Assembly: GCA_947476695.1 (NCBI GenBank)
Contig: CANJRD010000011.1
Coordinates: 1 to 64,000, forward strand
Reading direction: 5' to 3'
Length of the DNA stretch: 64,000 nucleotides
Source: Rhodospirillaceae bacterium
GTDB lineage: Bacteria; Pseudomonadota; Alphaproteobacteria; Rhodospirillales; Rhodospirillaceae
In this document: one piece after another, positions 43,580 through 51,870 of the stretch
Position numbering within the stretch: the first letter of the stretch is position 1
Layout: each line of letters starts with the position of its first letter
Notes under the pieces: generated by a model
Told to the model about the DNA's origin: nothing
The model's database searches: none
Seen by the model: only the letters and a program-made list of their open reading frames with translations
Program-made: the position numbers and the translations under genes

Positions 43580-44177
43580 GTGAGCCTCAAACACATCCCC
43601 CGCAGCGCGCTGCCCGCCGACACCCTTTCGCTGGCCCAATGGCTGCTGGGGCGCATTGTCGTCCGCAAGGTGGGGCGCGCGCAGATGACCGGGCGGATCG
43701 TCGAGACCGAGGCCTATCGCCCGGACGATGCCGCCGCGCATTCCTTTCGCGGCATGACGGCCCGCAACCGGTCGCTGTTCCTGCGGCGCGGGCATGCCTA
43801 TGTTGTACCTGGCCTACGGCACGTCCATGATGCTGAACGTGTCGAGCGAGAGCGAAGGCATCGGTGCCGGCGTGCTCATCCACGGCCTGGAGCCGTTGAC
43901 CGGCCTCGACCGGATGGAACGCAATCGCGGCACCGATCGTCTGCGCGATCTGTGCCGGGGGCCGGGCCGGCTGGCGCAGGCGCTTGAGATCGACTTCGCC
44001 CTGGACGGCATCGACCTCTGCGGCCCCGGGCCGTTGTGGCTGGCCCAAGACGGGCACGCGACCGGGCCGACAGGCGCAAGCCCGCGCATCGGCATCACCA
44101 AGAATGTCGCACCGCTGTGGCGGTTCTATGTGAAGGGCAATCCGCATGTCAGCGGACCCCGGTCGCTCAGGACCTAG
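43580..44177 (+). pseudogene. 3-methyladenine DNA glycosylase (Mpg/AAG-type), frameshifted
   Basis: From GTG 43580 the frame encodes the family N-terminus (LPADTLSLAQWLLGRIVVRK, catalytic-Glu motif GRIVETEAYRPDDAAAHSFRG, ARNRSLFLRRGHAYV). At 43802-43805 the frame is lost: TATGTTGTAC has one T too many, since removing it gives Ala-Tyr-Val-Tyr-Leu-Ala-Tyr-Gly in the next frame. That frame then runs on with the expected MMLNVSSE, GVLIHGLEPL, CRGPGRLAQAL and RIGITKN segments to the stop at 44177. The repaired protein, about 198 residues, would be full length. Either a recent inactivation or a sequence error. Flips out alkylated purines when intact. Confidence 0.8.
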
Positions 44178-45220
44178 AGCATCCGATTCGACCACAGCAG
44201 CGACAACACGGTCCCCAGCAGCAGAAGCAGCAGCGCCGGCACCGCGACCAGGGCGGTCAATTCCGTGCGCTTGGTCTCGGCGACGAACTGCGCCGAAAGC
44301 GTCTTGTAGACTTCTTTCAGGTCGGCGGTGTTCCGCGCGTTGAAGTATTTCGCGTGTGTGATGTCCGCGACCGCCTTGAGCGCTTCCTCGTCCAGCTGAA
44401 CGCGCATCGTGCCACCGCCGAAATCGACAAGTCCGCCGCCGGGCGTTCCGAAGCCGACGGTGAAGATGCGCACGCCGCGGTCGGCGGCGATCTGTGCCGC
44501 ATCGATGGGCGGAATGCCCGCGTTGGTCTGGCCGTCGCTCAACAGGATGACGACGGCGGAGGTGAAGCTGCCGGGTGGTACGGGCGGGGGCTGCGTGGCG
44601 TTCGGCTCCTTCGGCGCGCGCTTGGTGCCGAGTGCGGCCTCGCGCGCGTTGCGCGACAGCGAGGACATCGAAAATTCCGCTTCAAGCTCTGGGAAGATCG
44701 CCTGAAGCGAGGCGATGATGCCGCTGCCCACGGCGGTGTAACGCTGGGGATGCAAGCGATCCACAGCCGCCAGCACATCTTCGCGGCTGAGCGAGGGGAC
44801 TTGCGCGACCATCGCGTTTGAGGAGAACGCGACCAAGCCTATGCGCACCGCGCGCGGTTGATTGCTGATGAAATCGCGGGCCGCTTCTTGTGCCGCAGCC
44901 ATGCGGTTGGGCTCGACGTCCTGCGCGCGCATGCTGGCCGACACGTCGATGGCAAGCACGATGGTCGCGCGTTCCGACGGCAAGGTAACGACCGCCGCCG
45001 GCCGGGCGAGCGCGAACGTCATTAGCAGCAGTGACGCAAACATCAGGATTGGCGGCAAGTGACGCCGCAGGCTGGCGCGGCCCGCGACCGCTTCCTTGAC
45101 GAGGCCGAGGTTGGCGAATTTCAGGGCGCGCTTCTTGCGGCGCAGAAGCCACGTGTAGCCAAGCGGCAGCAATGCGAGAAGCGCGAACGACCAGAGCGCG
45201 AGGGGCCACATGAACGTCAT
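44174..45220 (-). CDS. BatA-like von Willebrand factor A (VWA) membrane protein, copy 2
   Basis: 348 residues from ATG 45220. Two N-terminal membrane helices (about 5-25 and 57-78), a VWA domain with the MIDAS motif DVSAS (92-96), Thr/Asp residues downstream (LLSDGQTNAG) and a C-terminal membrane helix (TALVAVPALLLLLLGTVLSLL). It is clearly paralogous to the preceding VWA gene. Such proteins act with MoxR ATPases and DUF58 proteins in metal insertion, protein-complex assembly or envelope stress. Last gene in the operon. Overlaps the frameshifted glycosylase gene tail by 4 nt. Confidence 0.85.
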   Translation of the reverse strand: MTFMWPLALWSFALLALLPLGYTWLLRRKKRALKFANLGLVKEAVAGRASLRRHLPPILMFASLLLMTFALARPAAVVTLPSERATIVLAIDVSASMRAQDVEPNRMAAAQEAARDFISNQPRAVRIGLVAFSSNAMVAQVPSLSREDVLAAVDRLHPQRYTAVGSGIIASLQAIFPELEAEFSMSSLSRNAREAALGTKRAPKEPNATQPPPVPPGSFTSAVVILLSDGQTNAGIPPIDAAQIAADRGVRIFTVGFGTPGGGLVDFGGGTMRVQLDEEALKAVADITHAKYFNARNTADLKEVYKTLSAQFVAETKRTELTALVAVPALLLLLLGTVLSLLWSNRML

Positions 45221-45242
45221 GACTGTGCCCCGCCCTCCCCCA

Positions 45243-46292
45243 TCACACGATACGGTGGAACAGAAGCAGCGACAGCGCCGCACCCAGCAACGCGCTGATG
45301 GCCGCGGCGGCAACGAAGAAAGCGCTGATCTCGATTTCCTTCTTCTCGGTCACGAGACGTGCGTTCAGATCGCGATAGATATCGCGCAGGTCGGTCGCGC
45401 TGCTGGCCATGAAATAACGGCCGTGCGTGATGTCGGCGATCTTCTTCAGCGTTTCCTCCTCGAGCTGGACGCGCATGGAGATGCCGTTCTCCTTCACGAC
45501 CTGGCCCTGCGGCGTGCCGACGCCGACGGTGAAGATGCGCACGCCATGATCGGCTGCGAGTTTCGCCGCCGCGACCGGATCGGGCGGCGCGTTCGCCTGG
45601 CCGTCCGTGAGCAGGACGATGGCCGCGGACAACTCCGAGCCGGCCTCGACCGGCGCCTTGGGCGGCTGCTTCGGCTGATCAAGCTTGGGTTGATCGAGCG
45701 GGCTCGCCTCCTTGTTTTCGGCGGCGCGCTTCGGATCGACGATCTCGATGTCTTCCTTGGGAAACAAGGTCTGCAGGGCGGTGACGATCGCACCGCCGAC
45801 GCTGGTGCCGTCCTGAATCTGCAGACGGTCGACGGCCTGCATCAGGTCCTCGCGGTTCTCCGTCGGACGCTGGATGACGATGGCGGAGTTGGCGAACGCA
45901 ACGATGCCGATCTGCGTGGTGCGGGTCTGGCGAGAGATGAATTCGCGCGCGGCTTTGCGCGCCGCCTCAAGCCGCGTCGGCTCAAGATCGGTGGCTTTCA
46001 TGCTGCCGGACACGTCGATGGCCAGGATCACCGTGTCGCGTTGCGACGGCAGCGTCAGGACCGCATTCGGCCGCGCCATCGCGCCGATCAACGCGATAAC
46101 CGCGAACAGCGACAGCACGGCCGGCACGTGCTCCATCACGCCGCCGCGCTTTCTCACCGCATGTCCCGCCGGCGCCCAGGCGGCATACTTCTCAGCCGCC
46201 TTGCGTTTGCGTGAAACGATCACGAGATAGCCCGCGATCAGAAGCGGCACGACCGCCAGGGCCCAGAGCACAATCGGCCAAGTGAAGATCAC
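45243..46292 (-). CDS. BatA-like von Willebrand factor A (VWA) membrane protein, copy 1
   Basis: 349 residues starting at GTG 46292, which overlaps the DUF58 gene stop by 4 nt. Layout as in its paralogue: helix at about 5-25, second helix about 54-72, VWA domain with MIDAS DVSGS (93-97) and LLTDGQAN, and a C-terminal helix. Between the MIDAS core and the second motif is a Pro/Lys/Gln-rich insertion (about 190-215) not expected in the fold. It likely forms a membrane complex with the second VWA protein, controlled by the MoxR ATPase. Confidence 0.87.
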   Translation of the reverse strand: MIFTWPIVLWALAVVPLLIAGYLVIVSRKRKAAEKYAAWAPAGHAVRKRGGVMEHVPAVLSLFAVIALIGAMARPNAVLTLPSQRDTVILAIDVSGSMKATDLEPTRLEAARKAAREFISRQTRTTQIGIVAFANSAIVIQRPTENREDLMQAVDRLQIQDGTSVGGAIVTALQTLFPKEDIEIVDPKRAAENKEASPLDQPKLDQPKQPPKAPVEAGSELSAAIVLLTDGQANAPPDPVAAAKLAADHGVRIFTVGVGTPQGQVVKENGISMRVQLEEETLKKIADITHGRYFMASSATDLRDIYRDLNARLVTEKKEIEISAFFVAAAAISALLGAALSLLLFHRIV

Positions 46293-47218
46293 GAGACCAC
46301 CTCCAGGTGAGGCGGCAGATGTGTGGCGGTGATGGACCGGCGTTTGCGCAAATCGGCGAACCGCAGCAACGCATCCATCAGCACGTCATCGGTCCAGAGT
46401 TCGAGGGCGTCGACGCCGGCCCGATTGAGCGCGCCGTGGATTTCGGCTTCACGCCGCTCGGCCGCGAGCGCGAACCGCTTGCGGACGCCGCGGTCCTGCG
46501 TGTCGACGAATATCTGCTCCCCGGTCTCCGCGTCCTGAATGACGGCGAGGCCGATCTCGGGCAGTTCCTGCTCGGTCGGATCTTGCAGTCGCACCGCGAT
46601 CACTTCGTTGCGGCGCGCCAGATGCGACAGCGGCTTGGCCCAGCCCGGCTTGGAGATGAAATCCGAGACCAGGAACACCAGCGACCGACGGCCCATCAGG
46701 TTCGTGGCAGTGCTGATGAGATCGCTGAGATCGGTCGCGCCGCTTTTCGCATGCGGCTTGCGGTTCATCATTGTGTTGAGCATGTGCAGCACATGCGCGC
46801 GGCCGGTGCGCGGCGGGATCACGAGGTCGACGCCGTCGGAATAGAAGATCGCGCCGACCGGATTGCCGTGACGCGTCAGCACGCGCGTGAGCACGGCGAC
46901 AAACTCGGTCAACACCGAACGCTTGGTCGCGCCCGACCCGAAGTCCACCGAGGGGCTCATGTCGAGCAGGAACCAGGCGGTGACGTCGCGGTCTTCGTTG
47001 TACTGACGGACGTAGGGTTCCTGCAGCCGCGCGGTCACGTTCCAGTCGATGTGGCGAACATCGTCATGGACCTGATACTGGCGCAGGTCCGCGAGATCGA
47101 GGCCCTGGCCACGAAACAGCGTGCGGTAACTACCGTGCAGCAGACCATCCAGGCGGCGCAGAACTTTCCATTCCAGCCGCCGCAGGACTGTCTCAGGCGT
47201 TTGCAGCGAGGCGGACAT
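46289..47218 (-). CDS. DUF58 domain protein
   Basis: 309 residues with the DUF58 signature region (FRGQGLDLADLRQYQVHDDVRHIDWNVTAR, PYVRQYNEDRDVTAWFLLDMSPSVDFG), which itself leads into a degenerate VWA-like fold with DMSPS in place of a standard MIDAS. No membrane helix. DUF58 proteins are constant partners of MoxR AAA ATPases. The start lies 26 nt inside the 3' end of the moxR-like gene and the stop overlaps the first VWA gene by 4 nt. Confidence 0.88.
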   Translation of the reverse strand: MSASLQTPETVLRRLEWKVLRRLDGLLHGSYRTLFRGQGLDLADLRQYQVHDDVRHIDWNVTARLQEPYVRQYNEDRDVTAWFLLDMSPSVDFGSGATKRSVLTEFVAVLTRVLTRHGNPVGAIFYSDGVDLVIPPRTGRAHVLHMLNTMMNRKPHAKSGATDLSDLISTATNLMGRRSLVFLVSDFISKPGWAKPLSHLARRNEVIAVRLQDPTEQELPEIGLAVIQDAETGEQIFVDTQDRGVRKRFALAAERREAEIHGALNRAGVDALELWTDDVLMDALLRFADLRKRRSITATHLPPHLEVVS

Positions 47219-48200
47219 GGTTTTCCAGCGGCTTGGCGGGGGGCGCGATCTGGCTCATCAACTTGGTGATGATCTGATCGGGCGTCTGGGCATCGGCCAA
47301 AGCTTCGTACGACAGCACGAGACGATGACGCAGCACGTCGGCGGCGATGTCGATCACATCCTCGGGCAGCACGTAGTCGCGGCCCCGGAGGAAGGCCATC
47401 GCGCGGCCGCCTTCGATCAGATGGATCGATGCGCGCGGGCTGGCGCCATAGGTGATGTAGCGCGCCGTGTCCTTGATGCCGTGCTTCTCGGGCTCACGCG
47501 TCGCGTTGACCAGGCGCACGACATACTGGATCAGCGCCGGATCGACATAGACGTTGCGGCAGGCGGTTTGCAGTTCCAGCAACTGCGCGGTGTTCGCGAC
47601 AGCCGAGATCGCCTGCGTGACGCCGGTGACGCGCTCGACGATGACGAATTCCTCTTCGATGGTCGGATAGCCGACCATCACCTTCATCATGAACCGGTCG
47701 ACCTGCGCTTCCGGCAACGGATAGGTGCCTTCGCTTTCGATCGGGTTCTGGGTCGCCATCACCAGGAAAGGCTTGGGCACCTTGTAGGTCTGGCCGGCGA
47801 TGGTGACCTGATACTCCTGCATCACTTCCAGCAGCGCGCTCTGCACCTTGGCGGGGGCGCGGTTGATTTCGTCGGCCAGCAGCAGGTTGGCGAACACCGG
47901 CCCGAGCGACACGGTGAAATCGCCGGTCTTCTGATTGTAGATGCGCGTGCCGACGAGATCGGCCGGCACGAGATCGGGCGTGAACTGGATGCGCTTGAAC
48001 TGGCCATCGATCGCATTCGCCAATGTCTTGACGGTGAGCGTTTTCGCCAGGCCCGGCACGCCTTCGACCAGCAAATGACCTTGCGCCAGGATCGCGACCA
48101 TCACGCGTTCCAGGAAGTGGTCCTGTCCAACCACAACCTTCTTCACCTCATACAGCACGCGCTGCATCAGCGTCGTGACATCACCGGCGTCGTTGGACAT
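47193..48200 (-). CDS. MoxR-family AAA+ ATPase
   Basis: 335 residues from ATG 48200, which has a strong AGGAG site. Walker A GVPGLAKT (47-54), Walker B LLLADEINR (Asp110, Glu111), sensor 1 ATQNPIE and the C-terminal lid with PRASIHL are present, typical of the MoxR proper/APE2220-like group. It acts as a chaperone that remodels VWA-domain proteins; the two VWA proteins and DUF58 protein downstream are the likely clients. 22 nt after the membrane protease gene. Confidence 0.92.
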   Translation of the reverse strand: MSNDAGDVTTLMQRVLYEVKKVVVGQDHFLERVMVAILAQGHLLVEGVPGLAKTLTVKTLANAIDGQFKRIQFTPDLVPADLVGTRIYNQKTGDFTVSLGPVFANLLLADEINRAPAKVQSALLEVMQEYQVTIAGQTYKVPKPFLVMATQNPIESEGTYPLPEAQVDRFMMKVMVGYPTIEEEFVIVERVTGVTQAISAVANTAQLLELQTACRNVYVDPALIQYVVRLVNATREPEKHGIKDTARYITYGASPRASIHLIEGGRAMAFLRGRDYVLPEDVIDIAADVLRHRLVLSYEALADAQTPDQIITKLMSQIAPPAKPLENHVRLAANA

Positions 48201-48222
48201 GCGAACTCCTGGAAGGCGGAAA

Positions 48223-49344
48223 TCAGAACGGCGAGAGGCCGGCGGCGGAAGCGGCGTTTTCAATGGGCACCGCAAACGCGATGCCGACGAAGAAGCCCTT
48301 GTCTGTGGGATTGAGGATGGACGTGACGATGCCGACGACATCGCCTTCGGCTGTCACGAGCGGCCCACCGGAATTGCCGGGGTTGGCGGCGGCGTCAAAC
48401 TGGATGAGATCGACCAGGTGCCGGCGGCCTTCCTGGGACTCATGCTCGCGGCGCAGACCCGAGATCACGCCGTAGCTGGTCGAGGGACCGATGCCGAAGG
48501 GGAAGCCCACGGCGACGACTTCGTCGCCGACCTTGAGGCCCTTGGTGGACCGCAGGGTCGCCGGCTGGAGGTCGTCGGGCACGTTTTTGGCCTTGAGGAC
48601 GGCCAGGTCGTTTTCCGGCTGGATCGACACGATATCGGCGTCGCTCTCCGAACCGTCGGCGAACACGAGGCCAATGCGCTCGGCCCCGTTGATGACGTGA
48701 TAGCAGGTGATGATCAGGCCTTCGTCGGCGATGACGACACCGGTGCCCAGCCCGCGCGTGCTGCGATCCTTGCCGCCGTCCTTGCCCTTGTCGGCCTGGT
48801 TCTTCTCACCGCCCTTGTCGCCCGAACCTTTGTCGCCCTGGTCCTTGTCGCCTTGGTCCTTGTCGGCCGTCTTGTCGTTGTTCGCTTGCGGGCCGGGCAA
48901 GGGCTTGGGCTCGGCCGCCTTGCCTTTCTTGGCGGGCGCGAGCGGCTTCGGATCGGGCGTGACCTTGTCCACCGCCGCCTTGACGTCGCCCTTTTCCTTA
49001 CCGAGACGCTTCACGAGCACCACAGACGGGCGGATCACATCGGTCGCGATCGAGGCGTGGAACGGATCAGCCGGTTTGGTCTTGAGGGTGTGCAGCACCG
49101 CCGCGTCGATATCGGCCTGAGTCAGTTGCTTATTCTTGGGCGACACCGCCGCAGAGATGCCGACGGCGAGCAACGCCACCACTAAGCCACTCGCAATGAG
49201 AAGCGGCCGCTCGAAGCGTTGCGCCCACAGACGCAGCTTGCTCGGCGGCTTCGGCGGCGGCGTAAGCTCCGCCGCGCCCGGCTCTGCCGCGTCACGACGG
49301 CCGGGTATGCGTCTGGATCGACTGTAGAGGGCTGAACGCGTCAT
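48223..49344 (-). CDS. Membrane-anchored trypsin-like serine protease (DegP/HtrA-like, no PDZ)
   Basis: 373 residues from ATG 49344. A cytosolic basic tail (1-45), one membrane helix (about 48-66), then a periplasmic S1C protease domain with the full triad His216 (CYHVING), Asp246 (ENDLAVL) and Ser325 (GNSGGPL). There is no PDZ domain. The first beta strands of the protease (SVVLVKRL, about 107-114) are separated from GLGTGVVIAD (198-207) by an 80-residue low-complexity Lys/Asp/Gly insertion with KDQGDKDQGDKGSGDKGG-type repeats. It heads the operon with moxR, so may process the VWA complex or respond to misfolded envelope proteins (inference). Confidence 0.85.
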   Translation of the reverse strand: MTRSALYSRSRRIPGRRDAAEPGAAELTPPPKPPSKLRLWAQRFERPLLIASGLVVALLAVGISAAVSPKNKQLTQADIDAAVLHTLKTKPADPFHASIATDVIRPSVVLVKRLGKEKGDVKAAVDKVTPDPKPLAPAKKGKAAEPKPLPGPQANNDKTADKDQGDKDQGDKGSGDKGGEKNQADKGKDGGKDRSTRGLGTGVVIADEGLIITCYHVINGAERIGLVFADGSESDADIVSIQPENDLAVLKAKNVPDDLQPATLRSTKGLKVGDEVVAVGFPFGIGPSTSYGVISGLRREHESQEGRRHLVDLIQFDAAANPGNSGGPLVTAEGDVVGIVTSILNPTDKGFFVGIAFAVPIENAASAAGLSPF

Positions 49345-49678
49345 TGATTTCCGCCGTCTATCCCCCGCGTTGCACAATCTTCACACTGCGTCCCTATCGG
49401 ACGCAAGCCGCGCCTGGAGCGTGAACGATTCTTAGGTTCCCCTGGAAGGGCAAGCGTCGTCCATGAGGGGATGGCCTGTCGGAATCGGCCTTTTTCGCGC
49501 AAAATCACACTCCGGCGGGGTTGCGAAGGCCCTGTTGATCGCGTTTTAGTGACCGGCCCGCCCTTGGGTCCACTCCCCGGGACAAGCAAATGTCATCATT
49601 GCGGCGCACCCGGCGGCAGGCGAGCCGGGCCAAGCTTGCTATAAGGCCGGGACTCGAACCCGGAGCCCCCTTGTACCA
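49345..49678. other. Gene-free region between the protease operon and the AI-2E gene
   Basis: 334 nt separating divergently transcribed genes; it should carry both promoters. No convincing coding frame. It contains a tRNA-T-arm-like perfect hairpin at its right end (49647-49663). No EcfG-type motif or other recognisable operator was found by eye. Confidence 0.55.
49647..49663. other. tRNA T-arm-like hairpin (no full tRNA)
   Basis: CCGGG-ACTCGAA-CCCGG, a 5-bp stem with a 7-nt loop. Read on the minus strand it gives CCGGG-TTCGAGT-CCCGG, the standard T-arm sequence, followed by CCTTATA. No matching 5' acceptor strand or anticodon arm is found in the expected 60-75 nt, so it is not a tRNA gene. 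It may be a remnant of a tRNA 3' end or simply a leader hairpin of the AI-2E gene that starts 15 nt further on. Confidence 0.4.
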
Positions 49679-50701
49679 ATGACCGAATTGCAGCTTTCAA
49701 GCCCGCGGCTGGAAATCACCATCCAGATCCTGGCGGTAGTTGCCCTCCTGATCCTGCTCAAGCTCGGCCTGCTGACCGCGCTGATCGCGGGACTTCTGAT
49801 CTATCACCTCGTGCAGGTGCTGGCGCCGGCGCTGATGCACGTCGGCGTGAACGCGTCGTGGCGCAAGACGGCCGCGCTGACCATCGTCGTCTCGACGGTC
49901 GCGGTCCTGCTGGCGTTCGGCGTCGTGAAGCTGATCAACGTGCTGACCGGCGGCCTCGAGGGCATCGTGCAACTGATGCAGAGCATGGCCGAGGTCGTCG
50001 ACACCGCGCGCAACCGCTTGCCGGCCTGGGCGCAAAGCTACCTGCCCGAGAACACCGGCGAACTGCAGAACGCCGCATCCAACTGGCTGCGCGAGCACGC
50101 GAGCCAGGTGGGCAGCGTCGGCACCGATCTGGGCCGCTTCCTGTTCCATCTCGTCATCGGGTTCGTGATCGGCGGCCTGGTCGCGGTGCAGGGCGTCAGC
50201 GGCTACGGCGTGCCGAGCTCGTTCGGCCTGGCGCTCGCGCATCGCGTGATCCTGCTGAGCAACGCCTTCCGCAGCATCGTGTTCTCGCAGATCCGCATCT
50301 CGGCGCTGAACACGACGTTCACGGCGATCTATCTGGCGATCGTGCTGCCGCTGTTCGGCGTGCACCTGCCGCTGGTGAAAACCATGATCGCGGTCACGTT
50401 CCTGGCCGGACTGCTGCCGGTGCTCGGCAACCTGATCTCGAACACCGTGATCTTCCTGGTCAGCTTGAGCGTGTCGCCGGCGGTGGCCGCCGGCTCTCTC
50501 GGCTACTTGGTCGTCATCCACAAGCTCGAGTACTTCATGAACGCGCGCATCATCGGGTCGCGCATCCAGGCGCGCGCCTGGGAGCTGTTGATCGCGATGC
50601 TGGTGATGGAAGCCGCGTTCGGCCTGCCCGGCCTTGTCGCCGCGCCGATCTATTACGCGTACCTCAAGAACGAATTGAAGTCCGCCGGCCTGCTGCTGTG
50701 A
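49679..50701 (+). CDS. AI-2E family transporter (second copy)
   Basis: 340 residues with about eight membrane helices and the family C-terminal segments (FLAGLLPVLGNLISNTVIFLVSL, VIHKLEYFMNARIIGSRIQARAWELLIAMLVMEAAFG). Shorter than the first copy at 40.3 kb and lacking its N-terminal extension. Substrate unknown; family roles include AI-2 export and cation antiport. Convergent with the lipoprotein gene, one base between stops. Confidence 0.82.
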   Translation: MTELQLSSPRLEITIQILAVVALLILLKLGLLTALIAGLLIYHLVQVLAPALMHVGVNASWRKTAALTIVVSTVAVLLAFGVVKLINVLTGGLEGIVQLMQSMAEVVDTARNRLPAWAQSYLPENTGELQNAASNWLREHASQVGSVGTDLGRFLFHLVIGFVIGGLVAVQGVSGYGVPSSFGLALAHRVILLSNAFRSIVFSQIRISALNTTFTAIYLAIVLPLFGVHLPLVKTMIAVTFLAGLLPVLGNLISNTVIFLVSLSVSPAVAAGSLGYLVVIHKLEYFMNARIIGSRIQARAWELLIAMLVMEAAFGLPGLVAAPIYYAYLKNELKSAGLLL

Positions 50702-50702
50702 C

Positions 50703-51740
50703 CTACTTGGCTTTGGCAATCGTGACGCGGTCGCCGAACGACGAGCCGAAATAGAGCATGCCGTCTTTCAGGATCGCGGTCGAGGCGCCGGGGATACCGC
50801 TTTTCGATTCAAAGATCGTCTCGACCTTCATCGTCTTCGGATCGATGGCCGTGACCGCGAACGGGAAGCTGCAGACCGCGCCGACCTTGCAGGCCGACGT
50901 GCCGTAGATCCCGACGCCCGTATGGCCGACGCCGATCAGGCGTCCGTCGGGGCTCCAGCTCAGGTTGTCGACCTGATTGATGTTGCGATCCGTCGAGGTC
51001 AGGTTGCCGCCGTCGAGATCGAAACCCAGGATGCGCTGGGCGAACATCGACGAGAGATAAATGCGCCCCGTCTTCGGATCAACCTGGATGCCGTTGCCGA
51101 AGGCCGCCTTCACGCCCGGAATGCGGGCCCAGCCGCCGTCGCGCGTCCAGCGATAGGCGCCGCCGGTCCCCGAGCCGAAAGCCGCCAGCTGGAAGTTGGA
51201 GATCGTGTCGCGTTCACGGTCGGCCATGTGGCTGACGACAAAGCCCTTGTCCCCCAACGAGGCGACATCGTTCGCCATCACCTCTTTCGGAATGGAGACG
51301 CAGCCCTCCCAGATGAGTGAAACGTCGTCGCCTTCGGTCACGACGCGATAGCGCTCCACCCGCGTCTGGTTGATCTGGTACAGCCGCCCGCTGCCGTCTT
51401 CGGCGACACTCAAATTGAAGCCGCGCGGATGCAATTCCTTCGGCGGCCCGCCGCAGCGCGGGAACGTCTCCGTCTCCGCGACGGTCGCGGTGTCGGAGAT
51501 GGCGCGGCGTTCCTTGGTGATGGGATCGACAATCGAGACGTGGCCGGCCTTGGGCGGGGTGCCGAGCTCGGAGATCATCAGCCAGCGGGTGCCGGGCACG
51601 ATCTCAATATCTTCGGCCCGGTCGAGATTGCAGATGACGCCGTCGCCCGGTTTGCAGGCGTCCACCAGCGTGGCACCGTTGAACAGAGCGTCGCAACCGC
51701 CCAAGGCGAACACGGCAAGCAAAAGACCGACGCGGCGCAT
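50703..51740 (-). CDS. Lipoprotein with SMP-30/paraoxonase-like beta-propeller
   Basis: 345 residues from ATG 51740 (GGGGAG upstream). The lipobox LGGC gives a lipidated Cys at about residue 16. The mature protein has repeating beta-propeller strands (HVSIVDPITKERR, GRLYQIN, FGNGIQVDPKTGRIYLSSMFAQRILGFDLDGG, VDNLSWSPDGRLIGVGHTG, GMLYFGSSFGDRVTI). Asn/Asp-rich turns such as ANDVAS and GNGIQVD could bind the catalytic calcium of SMP-30/paraoxonase lactonases. Function as a lactonase or arylesterase is inference. Monocistronic by context. Confidence 0.72.
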   Translation of the reverse strand: MRRVGLLLAVFALGGCDALFNGATLVDACKPGDGVICNLDRAEDIEIVPGTRWLMISELGTPPKAGHVSIVDPITKERRAISDTATVAETETFPRCGGPPKELHPRGFNLSVAEDGSGRLYQINQTRVERYRVVTEGDDVSLIWEGCVSIPKEVMANDVASLGDKGFVVSHMADRERDTISNFQLAAFGSGTGGAYRWTRDGGWARIPGVKAAFGNGIQVDPKTGRIYLSSMFAQRILGFDLDGGNLTSTDRNINQVDNLSWSPDGRLIGVGHTGVGIYGTSACKVGAVCSFPFAVTAIDPKTMKVETIFESKSGIPGASTAILKDGMLYFGSSFGDRVTIAKAK

Positions 51741-51870
51741 GAAACGCTCCCCCATTCCCGGGAGCCAACGCTAAACCCGCATGTGCGGGCGCTCAACGCC
51801 AAAGGCGCACACTAGGCGGACTGGTGAGTAACACGATAGGCTGGCACCCCTGCTCGTTCGAGGAACCGCC

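Noticed and set aside
49641-49720. Possible tRNA gene on the minus strand
   Set aside because: Only the T-arm matches. No complementary 5' acceptor strand, D-arm or anticodon arm is found at the required distance.
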